A stretch of DNA of 6,336 nucleotides, from NCBI GenBank assembly GCA_002373085.1, contig DFJP01000097.1, forward strand, positions 1 through 6,336. The letters run 5' to 3'. The stretch is from Caryophanales bacterium UBA3668 (GTDB lineage: Bacteria; Bacillota_I; Bacilli_A; RFN20; CAG-826). Positions 6,065 to 6,336 of this stretch are shown piece by piece (the first letter of the stretch is position 1; every line of letters begins with the position of its first letter). The translations under genes and the position numbers were made by a program. The notes below the pieces were generated by a model. The model ran no database searches. It saw nothing but the letters and a program-made list of their open reading frames with translations, and was not told the origin of the DNA.

Positions 6065-6336
6065 TTATTCTTCCTACTTTCAATCCACTTTTTAAGTGGA
6101 TAATAAACTAGATAGAATAGACCAATATATCCACATTGAAGAATATAGATGATAATTTGATAGGCGATTAAGTTACCTTTAACTAGGTCAAAGAATAATC
6201 CAAACGGGGTGCCATCTCCTCCTAAGAAGAACATGTAATTCTTTCCGGTGAGGTAGTCTACGGTTAAGGTGATAGACATATAGACAAATAGAAGTCCAAT
6301 AACAAAAGGAATATTTCTTTTTTCCATTTTGTTTAA
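6061..6336 (-). CDS. Small or partial membrane protein, resembles C-terminal end of YwaF/TMEM164-like proteins
   Basis: An ATG at 6327 would give 88 residues, but the frame stays open through the last nine bases to the window edge and no ribosome binding site is visible there, so this is probably the C-terminal end of a longer protein. Counting from that Met, hydrophobic helices lie at about 6-22 and 52-76, with a lysine/arginine-rich end. Between them, DYLTGKNYMFFLGGDGTPF (24-42) resembles the N-Y-M-F-x-x-x-G/K-P region near the end of the YwaF-type membrane family (TIGR02206), whose members have roughly 230-250 residues. That match is from memory and moderate. No biochemical function is established for bacterial members as far as I know. 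The TGA stop overlaps the acyltransferase start by four bases (ATGA), so it belongs to the same transcription unit. Confidence 0.55.
   Translation of the reverse strand, partial: LNKMEKRNIPFVIGLLFVYMSITLTVDYLTGKNYMFFLGGDGTPFGLFFDLVKGNLIAYQIIIYILQCGYIGLFYLVYYPLKKWIESRKNK
6072..6075 (-). promoter_or_regulatory. Ribosome binding site of the acyltransferase gene
   Basis: AGGA on the minus strand (seen as TCCT) lies 7 bases before the ATG at 6064. It sits inside the end of the upstream membrane gene and favours this start over the in-frame ATG at 6052. Confidence 0.65.

Noticed and set aside
1..6336. CRISPR array, toxin-antitoxin, phage defence or mobile element
   Set aside because: No regular repeats, transposase or recombinase motifs, or defence-type domains were seen on either strand.

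Overview
The window is AT-rich, tightly packed bacterial DNA with short gaps, coupled starts and ribosome binding sites of the GGAGG type. This suggests a low-GC Firmicutes/Bacilli-like or Tenericutes-related gut-type bacterium; that placement is inference. The genes are open under the standard bacterial code with no in-frame TGA, so there is no sign of TGA being read as tryptophan.

Left part (1-3999, plus strand): a deoxy-sugar catabolic operon. It starts inside an L-fucose isomerase gene (fucI, C-terminal third). It continues with a GH29 alpha-L-fucosidase lacking a signal peptide, a RhaD-type rhamnulose-1-phosphate aldolase and a RhaB-type kinase. The last two overlap by one base (TAATG). 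Read as a pathway, fucosylated oligosaccharides are imported and L-fucose is released inside the cell. Fucose is isomerised to L-fuculose, phosphorylated at C1 and split to dihydroxyacetone phosphate and L-lactaldehyde. The odd point is that the isomerase and glycosidase are fucose-type while the kinase and aldolase belong to the rhamnose-type families. No FucA- or FucK-type gene, transporter, regulator or lactaldehyde enzyme is visible here. A small hairpin lies between the fucosidase and rhaD genes.

Junction (about 3997-4022): a compact intrinsic terminator separates the two convergent gene sets. The stop codons of both converging genes form the outer base pairs of its stem.

Right part (4014-6336, minus strand, transcribed towards the left): three overlapping membrane-protein genes. 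In transcription order they are the C-terminal part of a small or partial YwaF-like protein, an acyltransferase-3 family protein (ATGA overlap), and a Pr6Pr/FAR-17a-like six-helix protein with a soluble tail (13-base overlap). They look like one operon, possibly concerned with envelope modification, but only the acyltransferase has a firm family assignment.

No gene-free stretch exceeds 300 bases. I saw no tRNA or rRNA genes, CRISPR arrays, insertion sequences or phage genes. I found no clearly new system; the mixed fucose/rhamnose gene set, the shared stop/terminator structure and the membrane cluster are the points worth a second look.
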